NCBI RefSeq assembly: GCF_028640845.1
Contig: NC_080540.1
Coordinates: forward strand, 213,339,800-213,403,799
From: Ahaetulla prasina
Lineage: Eukaryota; Chordata; Lepidosauria; Squamata; Colubridae
Length of the DNA: 64,000 nt
Direction of reading: 5' to 3'
Part shown: positions 56,043 through 64,000 of the stretch, one piece after another
Numbering within the stretch: position 1 is the stretch's first letter
Layout: the number at the start of each line of letters is the position of its first letter
Position numbers and translations under genes: made by a program
Notes under the pieces: model-generated
Database searches by the model: none
What the model was told of the DNA's origin: nothing
What the model saw: the letters and a program-made list of their open reading frames with translations, nothing else

Positions 56043-57026
56043 CTACATCTTCATAGTGGGTGTCAGTCTGCTGCATGTATGGATTGGAGGGTTTGAAATG
56101 GCTAATGTTGCAGCTGCGGTCTGGCTTCTGGTCCTTGGTCGTGCTTCATGATCAGTGTGGGTTTGGGTCTGCTTTCTGGGTGGATGTGTGGTGGTGACAT
56201 CCTGTGTGGACCTCGTGAGTGTGGGTCTGGTGTCATTCCTCGTGTTAGGGACACGTTTGTCAATAAGGGCAGGTTTCCAAATGGCTGGTAGGCGGGAGGT
56301 ATCATCTCGTTTGTTCATGCTGTGTGGGCGTTTTTCTATCTCGATGGCTTCTCTGATTATTCTGTTGTTAAAGTGTTCAGTTTTGGCGATAGTTCTGGTC
56401 TTTTTAAAGTCAATATCGTGTCCTGTGGCTTTAAGGTGTTGGACCAGGGAAGAAGTTGGTTCCTCTTTTTTGACTGAGTTCTTGTGTTCTTCAATACGTG
56501 CACTTATTCTTCTGTTGGTTTGTCCAATGTATGTGGTGGGGCAGACGGTGTATGGGATTTCATATACTCCTTGATTTTCTAACTCAATTTTGTCTTTGGG
56601 GTTTCTTAAGATGGTGGATATTTTTTGGTTTGTGCAGAATGTTGTCTTGATGTTGTATTTGTGGAAGATCTTGCTGATTCTGTCTGTGGTGCCTTTTATA
56701 TATGGGAGGAGGGCTGTGCCGTTTTCTTGTTCTCTGTCTTGGATTTTAGTGGGGGGTTCTTTTTGGATTAGTTTGGTAATCTTATTTCTCTGGAATCCAT
56801 TGGATGTTAGTACGTTAGTGAGAGTGTGTAGTTCGGTTTTTAGGTGTTGTTCGTCAGCTAAGCGTTTTGTTCTGGAGATGAGTGTCTTGGCTACGGAGTT
56901 GATCTGTGCTGGGTGGTGGTGTGAGAGTGCGTGCAGATAATGGTTTGTGTGTGTTTTCTTCTGGTAGATGGTGTGTCCTAGGGAGCCATTGGGTTTCCTG
57001 TAGACTAAGACATCTAGGAAGGGAAG
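56043..57026 (-). CDS. PLE protein: RT thumb, GIY-YIG nuclease, C-terminal tail start
   Basis: An open frame of 328 codons including the stop, without a start codon (first Met at 56318 is internal). Order: LPFLDVLVYRKPNGSLGHTI (end of RT), HPAQINSVAKTLISRTKRL and KIQDREQENGTALLPYIKGT (thumb/linker), then the nuclease core GVYEIPYTVCPTTYIGQTNR with RISARIEEH, and the helical part to NKRDDTSRLPAIWKP. The catalytic YADD part is lost by 5' truncation. The first Cys expected before TVC is Tyr here. A missing base near 56088 shifts the tail and ends it early. In complete elements this protein nicks DNA and reverse-transcribes element RNA. Confidence 0.85.
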   Translation of the reverse strand, partial: LPFLDVLVYRKPNGSLGHTIYQKKTHTNHYLHALSHHHPAQINSVAKTLISRTKRLADEQHLKTELHTLTNVLTSNGFQRNKITKLIQKEPPTKIQDREQENGTALLPYIKGTTDRISKIFHKYNIKTTFCTNQKISTILRNPKDKIELENQGVYEIPYTVCPTTYIGQTNRRISARIEEHKNSVKKEEPTSSLVQHLKATGHDIDFKKTRTIAKTEHFNNRIIREAIEIEKRPHSMNKRDDTSRLPAIWKPALIDKRVPNTRNDTRPTLTRSTQDVTTTHPPRKQTQTHTDHEARPRTRSQTAAATLAISNPPIHTCSRLTPTMKM

Positions 57027-57169
57027 TTAAAAAGGAAGAAACAGCTGCAGTCACACATTGCTCCCAGAAGCACGAAGCTGAAGCCTGAAGATGACGAATG
57101 AGACTTCGTCGAAACGTCGCCAAGACACTTCCAATTTTACGCAGGAGAAAACCCGAACAACCAAAGATC

Positions 57170-57171
<2 letters not shown>
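57027..57171 (+). mobile_element. Inverted PLE terminal fragment with ribozyme-like motif
   Basis: AGGAAGAAACAGCTGC, CCCAGAAGCACGAAGC, then the hairpin motif (57085-57118) and GAGAAAACCCGAACAACC. Head-to-head with the protein region on its left. Confidence 0.9.

Positions 57172-57245
<74 letters not shown>
57172..57245. repeat. (TA)n microsatellite between PLE copies
   Basis: About 36 TA units. Isoleucine/tyrosine frames here are not genes. Confidence 0.95.
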
Positions 57246-57247
<2 letters not shown>

Positions 57248-58378
57248 CTGAGGTTTTCGTGGGTGTTTGTATATAGGTCTTTGGTTGTTCGGGTTTTCTC
57301 CCGTGTAAAATTGGAAATGTCTTGACAACGCTTCACAAGTCTCATTCGTCATCTTCAGGCTTCAGCTCAGGCTTCTGGGAGCAATGTGTGATCAGCTGTT
57401 TCTTCCTTTAACTGCTTGTGGGGTTTGAACTGATTGGGTGAGCTTGGCTGTGCTCTGATTGGATGGGGTTTTTTCTGTGCTCTGATTGGCTGGGGGTGTG
57501 TCCTGTGTTGGTGGGGGCTTGGTTGTGCTCAGTCTAGTCTGTGCTGCAGGGGGATTTGAGCTGGTGAGCTGCATAGCTGTTGTTTGGCTTTGTGGCCGTG
57601 CTACATCTTCATAGTGGGTGTCAGTCTGCTGCATGAATGGATTGGAAGGGTTTGAAATGGCTAATGTTGCAGCTGCGGTCTGGCTTCTGGTCCTTGGTCG
57701 TGCTTCATGATCAGTGTGGGTTTGGGTCTGCTTTCTGGGTGGATGTGCAGTGGTGACATCCTGTGTGGACCTTGTGAGTGTGGGTCTGGTGTCATTCCTC
57801 GTGTTCCTCGTGCCATTCCTCGTGGTGTCATTCCTAACACGAGGAATGACACCAGACCCAAACTCACAAGGTCCACACAGGATGTCACCACATCCACCCA
57901 GAAAGCAGAACCAAACCCACACTGATCATGAAGCACGACCAAGGACCAGAAGCCAGACCGCAGCTGCAACATTAGCCATTTCAAACCCCTCCAATCCATT
58001 CATGCAGCAGACTGACACCCACTATGAAGATGTAGCACGACCACAAAGCCAAACAACAGCTATGCAGCTCACCAGCTCAAATCCCCCTGCAGCACAGACT
58101 AGACTGAGCACAACCAAGCCCCCACCAACACAGGACACACCCCCAGCTAATCAGAGCACAGAAAAACCCCCATCCAATCAGAGCACAGCCAAGCTCCCAC
58201 CCAATCAGTTCAAACCCCCACAAGCAGTTAAAAGGAAGAAACAGCTGCGATCACACATTGCTCCCAGAAGCACGAAGCTGAAGCCTGAAGATGACGAATG
58301 AGACTTCGTTGAAACGTTGCCAAGACATTTCCAATTTTACACGGGAGAAAACCCGAACAACCAAAGACCTATATATAT
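57246..58378. mobile_element. PLE copy 3: large fold-back palindrome
   Basis: Left arm (57246-57805) is minus-strand PLE tail plus terminal repeat. Right arm (57836-58378) is the same sequence on the plus strand. The arms differ by a few substitutions and short indels and share variants absent from other copies (ATTCATGCAGCAG, CACCAACACAGGACAC, CAAGCAGTTAAA). The centre (57806-57835) repeats ATTCCTCGTG. The mirrored frames at 57392-57922 (minus) and 57714-58301 (plus) are the two halves of one PLE tail. Confidence 0.9.
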
Positions 58379-58466
58379 ATTTGTTTTCTGAGGTTTTCGC
58401 GGGTGTTTGTATGTAGGTCTTTGGTTATTCGGGTTTTCTCCCACGTAAGATTTGAAGTGTCTTGGC

Positions 58467-58500
58467 GACGTTTCGACGAAATCCCATTCGTCATCATCAG
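58467..58500 (-). ncRNA. Candidate hammerhead-like motif, intact core, inverted end of PLE copy 4
   Basis: The minus strand reads CTGATGA (58494-58500), hairpin GACGAA/TTCGTC, then GAAACGTC. The conserved U7 is present here. One extra T lies between the core and helix II. Confidence 0.55.
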
Positions 58501-58588
58501 GCTAGGTGCTTACAGATTCCTATTTGTAGGAGAAATGTATGATCGCTGCTGTTTCTTCTTTTTAACTGCTAGTGGGGGTTTGAACTGA

Positions 58589-59355
58589 AAAGAAATAAGA
58601 TTACCAAACTAATCCATATAGAAACCCCCACTAAAATCCAAGACAGAGAACAAGAAAACGGCAAAGCCCTCCTCCCATATATAAAAGGTACCACAGACAG
58701 AATCGGCAAGATCCTCTACAAACACAACATCAAGACAGCATTCTGCACAAACCGAAAAATATCCACCATCCTAAGAAACCCCAAAGACAAACTAAGTTAG
58801 AAAATCAAGGAGTATATGAAATCCCATGCACCTCCTGCAGCACCACATACATCGGACAAACCAACAGAAGAATAAGTGCACGCATTGAAGAACATAAGAA
58901 CTCAATCAAAAAAGAGGAACCAACTTCTTCCTTGATCCAACACCTTAAAGCCACAGGACATAAAATTGATTTTAAAAATACCAGAACTATCAACAAAACT
59001 GAACACTTTAACAACAGAATAATCAGAGAAGCCATCGAGATAGAAAAACGCCCACACAGCATGAATAAACGAGATGATACCTCCCGCCTACCAGCCATTT
59101 GGAAACCCGCCCTTATCGACAAATGAGTCCCTAACATGAAGAATGACGCAAGACCCACACTCGTGAGTGCCACACAGCATGTCACCACCACACATCCATA
59201 CAGAAAGCAAACTCAAACCCATACCGATAATGAAGCACGACCACGGACCAGAAGCCAGACCGCAGCTGCATCATTAGCCATTTCAAACCCCTCCAATCCA
59301 TACATGCAGCAGACTGACACCCACCATGAAGATGAAGCACGACCACAAACGTGAA
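58589..59355 (+). pseudogene. PLE protein of copy 4: linker, GIY-YIG core, tail; broken
   Basis: NKITKLIHIETPTKIQDRE and the linker are open until near 58797, where a base is missing in the segment encoding DKIELENQ. After that shift, GVYEIPCTSCSTTYIGQTNR keeps both cysteines of the nuclease core, followed by RISARIEEHKNSIKKEEPTS. A C-to-T change creates a stop at 59124-59126 in the ALIDKRVP segment. The Pro/Thr/Gln tail continues in pieces to about 59580. Confidence 0.85.
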
Positions 59356-59451
59356 GCCAAACAACAGCAATGCAACTCACCAATTCAAATCCCCCTGCAT
59401 CTCAAACCAACCTAGCACAACTAAGCCCCCCCCAACAGAACACACCCCCTG

Positions 59452-59562
59452 CCAATCAGAGCACAGCCAACCCCACCATCCAATTAGAGCACAGCCAAAC
59501 TCCCAACCAATCAGAACACACCTCCACCCAATCAGAACACAGCCAAGCTTCCAACCAATCAG
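59452..59562 (+). promoter_or_regulatory. CCAAT-motif array in PLE copy 4
   Basis: CCAATCAG at 59452, 59507, 59528 and 59555 and CCAATTAG at 59480: five within 111 bp, just upstream of the terminal repeat. They fit the NF-Y box and coincide with the NQS peptide repeat. The promoter role is inferred. Confidence 0.45.
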
Positions 59563-59640
59563 TTCAAACCCCCACTAGCAGTTAAAAGGAAGAAACAGCA
59601 GCGATCATACATTTCTCCTACAAATAGGAAGCTGTAAGCA

Positions 59641-59690
59641 CCTAGCCTGATGATGACGAATGGGATTTCGTCGAAACGTCGCCAAGACAC
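59641..59690 (+). ncRNA. Candidate hammerhead-like motif, intact core, 3' end of PLE copy 4
   Basis: CTGATGA (59647-59653), T, GACGAA (59655-59660), loop TGGGAT, TTCGTC (59667-59672), GAAA (59673-59676), CGTC to 59680. Predicted cut is after the C at 59680. Helix I is short: AGC before the core and GCC after the cut can pair over two bases, then mismatches follow. Confidence 0.55.
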
Positions 59691-60067
59691 TTCCCTTATA
59701 TATCCCTTAGAAATTCAAGCACTTAGCTATTCTGTACTTTTCTTCCCCAGTTCAGCAGCTGTACAAGATATTGTTCACCTGTTCGCCTTGAAGGCCCCTT
59801 GCTTCAAAGAGGCCCTTTCAAAATCCTTTGTGAAGCTGTCATGTTAATAGAATCCCTGACTGGCTCTGTTAATATATGATCTATCAGAAGTTCAATTCAT
59901 TTTTCAAAATTTCTATAACCCTTAAAACTAAGTAATTTCTTTATCTTCATGAAATGTTCATCTGCATAGATTGTGTCTTCTCCCACTAGGAGAGGCTTCC
60001 AGGAGGCCTGAGGCTCAGCAAAGAGGTTATCTGTTGGGATGGAAAAACTCCTTACACCAATCCCTAG

Positions 60068-60892
60068 TGTCTTTGTTATGTATTGAATGTATATAGTTGT
60101 GTTAAAATGAAACTAACCTTTAGATGACCCCAACTGTTTTGGAGGGAAATTTAAAACATTTATATTTGGGCGGGCTTTTTCTAGTTCTATGATTGGTTAA
60201 GGCCCTGTGGGCCTAGATCAGGGGTAGTGAAACTTTTTATACTTACCGCCCACTTTTGTATCTCTGTTAGTAGTAAAATTTTCTAACCGCCCACCGGTTC
60301 CACAGTAATGGTAATTTATAAAGTGTATCGTCATCTGCACAAGCCTCTCGTGCATCGTGGATTGGGTTTGGGGGGGGGCGCCGTCTACCAGCTCTGCTTA
60401 TTTATTTTTTTATTTTTATTTATTTTATTTTTGCTTGTCTGTTACAGCTGGGTGGTGTGGGGGGAGATGCGCGAGCTATTCTGGGACGAGGGTCTTTTGT
60501 TTGCAGTCACACTATAGCACCATTTAGTTTCACTTACATAACGTGAACTAAACTTATGCACGGGCGATACAAATAATATATTTTCAGAAATTTAAATTGT
60601 CACGGGGAATTTTATGAAAACCTAATGAAAATGTTTTTAAATAATGCTATGAATTTTTTTTTAAAAGTCAATTAAATTAAAAATAAGGAAAGTGCTTCAG
60701 TATTGGACAAAATCCCTACTGCCCACCATGAAAGCTGGAATGCCCACTAGTGGGCGGTAGAGACCAGGTTGACTACCACTGGCCTAAGTATAAATCACAG
60801 GCATTTGCCTGCAGTTCCTCAGTTCCCTTTTTGAGTCAATAAATAATAAATAAATACTGTTGCAGGTATGCTTGTCTGGTTCTTGCTACACA
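60068..60892 (+). mobile_element. Probable LTR split by hAT MITE
   Basis: Pieces 60068-60218 and 60790-60892. After removal of the insertion they give TGTTATGTATTGAATG, an ATTGGTT (inverted CCAAT) box, AGTATAAATCAC as a TATA box, AATAAATAATAAATAAATA as a polyadenylation region and an end CTTGCTACACA. No exact target duplication was found, so the ends are approximate. Confidence 0.5.
60219..60781. mobile_element. hAT MITE (family N), 563 bp, copy 2
   Basis: Starts CAGGGGTAGTGAA, ends TTGACTACCACTG. The 8-mers outside, GCCTAGAT and GCCTAAGT, agree at six of eight positions. A short T/A-rich insertion (TATTTATTTTTTTATTTTTA) near 60400-60435 is not in copy 1. Confidence 0.85.
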
Positions 60893-61669
60893 GTAATCTT
60901 TATGTAGGATTAAGAAAAAAAAATGCCTGAAACCAAAGCCAAATATGTATTTTTTTTTCCAAAGATGTGGGGAATACCCATACTAACTATAATTCAAAAT
61001 ATCACATTTACCTTTAAAAGAAACTCATTTTAGTATTATCTTTTCCTTGCATCAACAGCACACTAAGAGAGCTTTCTGCACTGGTGGGCAAGTCTAATTT
61101 AAGAACCTTGATATTTTTTCTCAAGTCTATATGGCATCTTTTATTTGCTCACTAGATAGTCATATAATCAAAACTTCCTACACTGTACAGAACATCTTGA
61201 GAAAATAAAATATTTGAATCTCGAGTCTAGATTTACTCTAATGGAGACTGAATTATTTTCCAACCTATTTACGGCTGATATTTTGACATTTAGTTTTGAC
61301 AGCTGTCAAAACATATTGAATATGTTTCTTTTCTCAATTTTTTTTTCTTTTTCTTTTAAGGAAGCAGCAATTAAAAAAAAGTGCTTAATATATTACACAG
61401 ATGATTGCGAAGCATTGCTCCCGACTCAGGTGTGTATTTAGCTCAGCTAATAGAATAATACTGCCAAAGGAACATAAGCTAAGTATTTTTTAAATTATTT
61501 TCATTTTGAATAGGGGCCACAATTTGAAAACTGAAATTAAATTAATGAGTAAATAAATAAATTTAGCTGTTTTTATTTATGAGAATCAATACTTCCAGCA
61601 ATGATTGCTTGATCTATTTGACAGATTGTTTCTGAGTTAAATGTGCACCAAGATTAAAAACAGTAAGCT
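60893..61669. other. No recognised feature
   Basis: AT-rich, no supported gene. Confidence 0.5.
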
Positions 61670-61677
61670 CTCTAACT

Positions 61678-62085
61678 CAGGGGTGAAATTCAGCAGGTTC
61701 TGACAGGTTCTGGAGAACCGGTAGCATAAATTTTGAGCAGTTTGGAGAACCGACAAATATCACCTCTGGTTGGCCCCAGAGTGGGGTGGGAATGGAGATT
61801 TTGCAATATCCTTCCCCCAGGAGTGTGGAGGGAATGGGGATTTTGCAGTATCCTTCCCCTGGAGTTGGGTAGGAATGGAGATTTTGCAGTATCCTTCCCC
61901 TGGAGTGGGGAGAGAATGGAGATTTTGCAGTATCCTTCCCCTGGAGTGGGGAGAGAATGGAGATTTTGCAGTATCCTTCCCCTGGAGTGGGGTGGGAATG
62001 GAGATTTTGCAGTATCCTTCCCTTGGCACACCAACCTAACCACGCTCACAGAGCCAGTAGTAAAAAAAATTGAATTTCACCACTG
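61678..62085. mobile_element. hAT MITE (family M) with internal minisatellite, 408 bp
   Basis: Starts CAGGGGTGAAATTCAGC, ends GAATTTCACCACTG, perfect 8-bp duplication CTCTAACT (61670-61677 and 62086-62093). Inside, about six units of roughly 41 bp (61786-62024), each with GGAGATTTTGCAGTATCC or a close variant. Repetitive frames on both strands are products of this array. Confidence 0.95.
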
Positions 62086-62502
62086 CTCTAACTTCATGTC
62101 TATGGAGATTCTCAGACATCCAGGCCATAGTTGTCTCAAAGGTGCTTTTTCAAAATTAGATTTTTTTTCCTTGAGGAAGAAGAAGGTGTTTGCTTTTCAT
62201 GCAAGAAGCTTCATGAGTTGTGATAGGATGGTGGGAGATGGAAGGTTCTGACCAACTTTGTTCTCTAAGTTCATACTGAGTTTCCGTTACCTGGCCTTTT
62301 CATTGACAATTCATCCTAAAACTTAATAAAGGAAGAAACAGTCTATATTGTAGGAAAAAATACATTTAAAAAGAACGTGGCATATTAGAATAATCAAATA
62401 ATTTGTAGTACAAAAGACATGACCCAGACCCAACACAGAATCGTGTGATAATGAGATGGGTGGTGTATAAATTTAATAAAATGTTATACGAAATTCTCTC
62501 GT

Positions 62503-62935
62503 ATAGCAAGTAAGCCAAAGAAGAAAGGTCTGTTTACCAGGGAAAAGAGTATGCTCCCAGATAAAATGTCTCTTCTTTCATGTCCTTAAATAGCTCAGGT
62601 AGATCTTTAATCATAATGAATTCTAGAAACCACACAAATCTTACAGAAACGAACACTAACAATGTTCTTGAACCATTCAGATAAGTTGTTCTAGTTGCCT
62701 CAGAGGCTTTGTAAAATAATGGCCATCTTTCATTAAGAGCACTGATGCTGATAGATTTTGATTAATGCTCTTTTTAGTTATCTGCTAGACATAGCTCCTT
62801 AAGTGCCACTGGTTTATTCATTCAGTTCTCTGCTACTGTATATTTGCTGTGCAATTCCAGAACTGCTTCCATGCAATATTTAACCCTTCTATTTTATATA
62901 TTGTCACCACTATGCCATTAAGATGCTACCATGGT
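62503..62935. repeat. Direct repeat, copy 1 (433 bp)
   Basis: Identical by reading to 63068-63500, offset 565 bp. Non-coding AT-rich sequence with no recognised element. Confidence 0.95.
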
Positions 62936-63067
62936 CATACGACACATCTAAGAACATCTACAGTTTTAATAAAATACAGCTATATTCCAGGAAGGTGATC
63001 TACCTGGGAGTTGAAAGCAATAACTTAAGTCCTTAAAAATTAACAGTGAAGAAAAAACTTAGTTCTG

Positions 63068-63500
63068 ATAGCAAGTAAGCCAAAGAAGAAAGGTCTGTTT
63101 ACCAGGGAAAAGAGTATGCTCCCAGATAAAATGTCTCTTCTTTCATGTCCTTAAATAGCTCAGGTAGATCTTTAATCATAATGAATTCTAGAAACCACAC
63201 AAATCTTACAGAAACGAACACTAACAATGTTCTTGAACCATTCAGATAAGTTGTTCTAGTTGCCTCAGAGGCTTTGTAAAATAATGGCCATCTTTCATTA
63301 AGAGCACTGATGCTGATAGATTTTGATTAATGCTCTTTTTAGTTATCTGCTAGACATAGCTCCTTAAGTGCCACTGGTTTATTCATTCAGTTCTCTGCTA
63401 CTGTATATTTGCTGTGCAATTCCAGAACTGCTTCCATGCAATATTTAACCCTTCTATTTTATATATTGTCACCACTATGCCATTAAGATGCTACCATGGT
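63068..63500. repeat. Direct repeat, copy 2 (433 bp)
   Basis: Begins ATAGCAAGTAAGCC and ends CTACCATGGT, as copy 1. It follows copy 1 plus a 132-bp remainder (62936-63067), so the original unit is 565 bp and copy 2 is cut short where the L1-like sequence begins. Confidence 0.95.
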
Positions 63501-64000
63501 GTCTTCCTGTTTGGCACCGTAGGTGATGGCGGTGATCTTTACGATCACCAACCTCTGGATTATGTGGAATCGCTAGGACAGCTTAAATCTGCTGTCCAGC
63601 GGTTCGGAAAACCCCCTCTTCGGGAGAAGGAGAAGGGGTGAGCTGAGGGCAGAGGTTGAATTTCCCTAAAGCCCCTGAGAAAAAAGGGGTTTGAAGGGTT
63701 AAGTTCCCTCCAGCAACCCGAAGAGCTCCAGATCCGAGGATTCTTCTGCTTTGGCGGAACCAATCACCACGACCAAACGCCGAGATTTATTTTGGACAAT
63801 AAAGGATTATACCGGACAGAACGAAAGTGGGAGAACTTTAAGCAAGTAGCCAAGCCGATTCCCCGATACTTTGTAACAAGCTTGAAAACAGCAAGAAAAT
63901 GGAGGCGAATTGTTAACAAGTTAACGAGTGGAAAGCGAAAGTGATACTTTCAGCGTGTGCCTCTGCAGTTGGTAATTTGCATGTTACTTGCTGCGTTAAC
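63501..64000 (+). mobile_element. Probable L1 5' region, runs off window
   Basis: GC-richer than its surroundings; starts abruptly with GTCTTCCTGTTTGGCACCG at the end of a duplicated unit. Purine-rich GAGAAGGAGAAGGGG, then AAGTTCCCTCCAGCAACC and AGAGCTCCAG, follow the same order as the leader of the 11807-13418 element (AAGTTCCCTGAATTCC, AAAGCTCCAG). No coding frame yet. Confidence 0.5.

Larger units (their letters stand above)
55678..57171 (-). mobile_element. PLE copy 2 with inverted terminal fragments
   Basis: Minus-strand element: 3' terminal repeat at 55678-55860, protein region 56043-57026, then, fused head to head at 57027, a plus-strand terminal fragment 57027-57171. Both terminal fragments share the variant AAAGATCTACAT, while the copies at 14400 and 58360 read AAAGACCTA, so they come from the same insertion. 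TA repeats flank both sides. Confidence 0.9.
58381..59694 (+). mobile_element. PLE copy 4, bounded by inverted terminal repeats
   Basis: A minus-strand terminal fragment at 58381-58588 is fused to the plus-strand protein region 58589-59580, which ends in a terminal fragment at 59565-59694. Both terminal fragments carry the variant TACAAATAGGAAGC and GCACCTAGCCTGATGATG, so they belong together and represent a different subfamily from copies 1-3. Confidence 0.9.

Noticed and set aside
57392..58301. Two proteins of 176 and 195 codons on opposite strands
   Set aside because: They are the two arms of one PLE palindrome; the first codons come from antisense reading of the other arm.
61690..62251. 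Repetitive proteins on both strands and a CRISPR-like regular array
   Set aside because: The units lie inside a hAT MITE with perfect target duplications, have no variable spacers, and the genome is vertebrate.
62503..63500. Direct repeats as LTRs of a 1-kb element
   Set aside because: The repeat does not start TG or end CA, there is no target duplication outside, and the 132-bp middle has no priming site or gene.

Overview
The window looks like accessory, non-coding DNA from a squamate reptile, most probably a snake. The evidence is its mix of repeats: a Bov-B LINE 3' end, CR1 LINEs whose 3' ends run into (ATTCT)n microsatellites, L2-type LINEs, two tRNA-derived SINE groups, Penelope-like elements (PLEs) with GIY-YIG nuclease domains, L1-type elements, and many short hAT and Tigger-like MITEs. 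I found no host protein-coding exon, no functional tRNA or rRNA gene and no CRISPR array. All longer reading frames lie in transposons or in simple repeats. The window could be intergenic or a large intron.

Layout. 1-5.9 kb: LINE and SINE fragments, a partial LTR, a Tigger-like MITE, and a CR1 copy split by a hAT MITE that itself holds a SINE. 5.9-11.7 kb: CR1 and SINE remnants, a candidate LTR, a 375-bp purine-rich repeat, and nested hAT MITEs. 11.8-13.4 kb: a complete 1.6-kb L1-like element with a 12-bp target duplication, a 191-codon frame and no reverse transcriptase. 13.6-15.4 kb: PLE remnants. 15.7-17.8 kb: an L2 reverse transcriptase. 17.9-35 kb: solo LTRs, MITEs, SINEs, and a 39-bp repeat carrying CTCF-like motifs. 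35.7-46.4 kb: another LINE, hAT MITEs, a degenerate satellite interrupted by a SINE, a solo LTR and a hAT MITE, then Bov-B, and a second L2 copy with a (TTA)n tail. 46.9-52.5 kb: SINEs and a mostly featureless stretch. 52.6-59.7 kb: a PLE zone with three consecutive copies carrying inverted terminal fragments, one of them a roughly 550-bp-arm palindrome. 59.7-64 kb: an LTR split by a hAT MITE, a MITE with an internal minisatellite, and an exact 433-bp repeat that runs into an L1-like 5' region at the window edge.

How the parts relate. The non-autonomous elements depend on enzymes encoded elsewhere. The main SINE shares its 3' tail with the L2 LINEs seen here. The MITEs have 8-bp target duplications and CAG...CTG ends, as expected for a hAT transposase that is not in this window. 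Five LTRs have matching or near-matching 5-bp flanking duplications and no internal region, so they are solo LTRs left after recombination. PLE copies carry candidate hammerhead-ribozyme-like hairpins in their terminal repeats. Exact target duplications let several insertion orders be read directly from the sequence.
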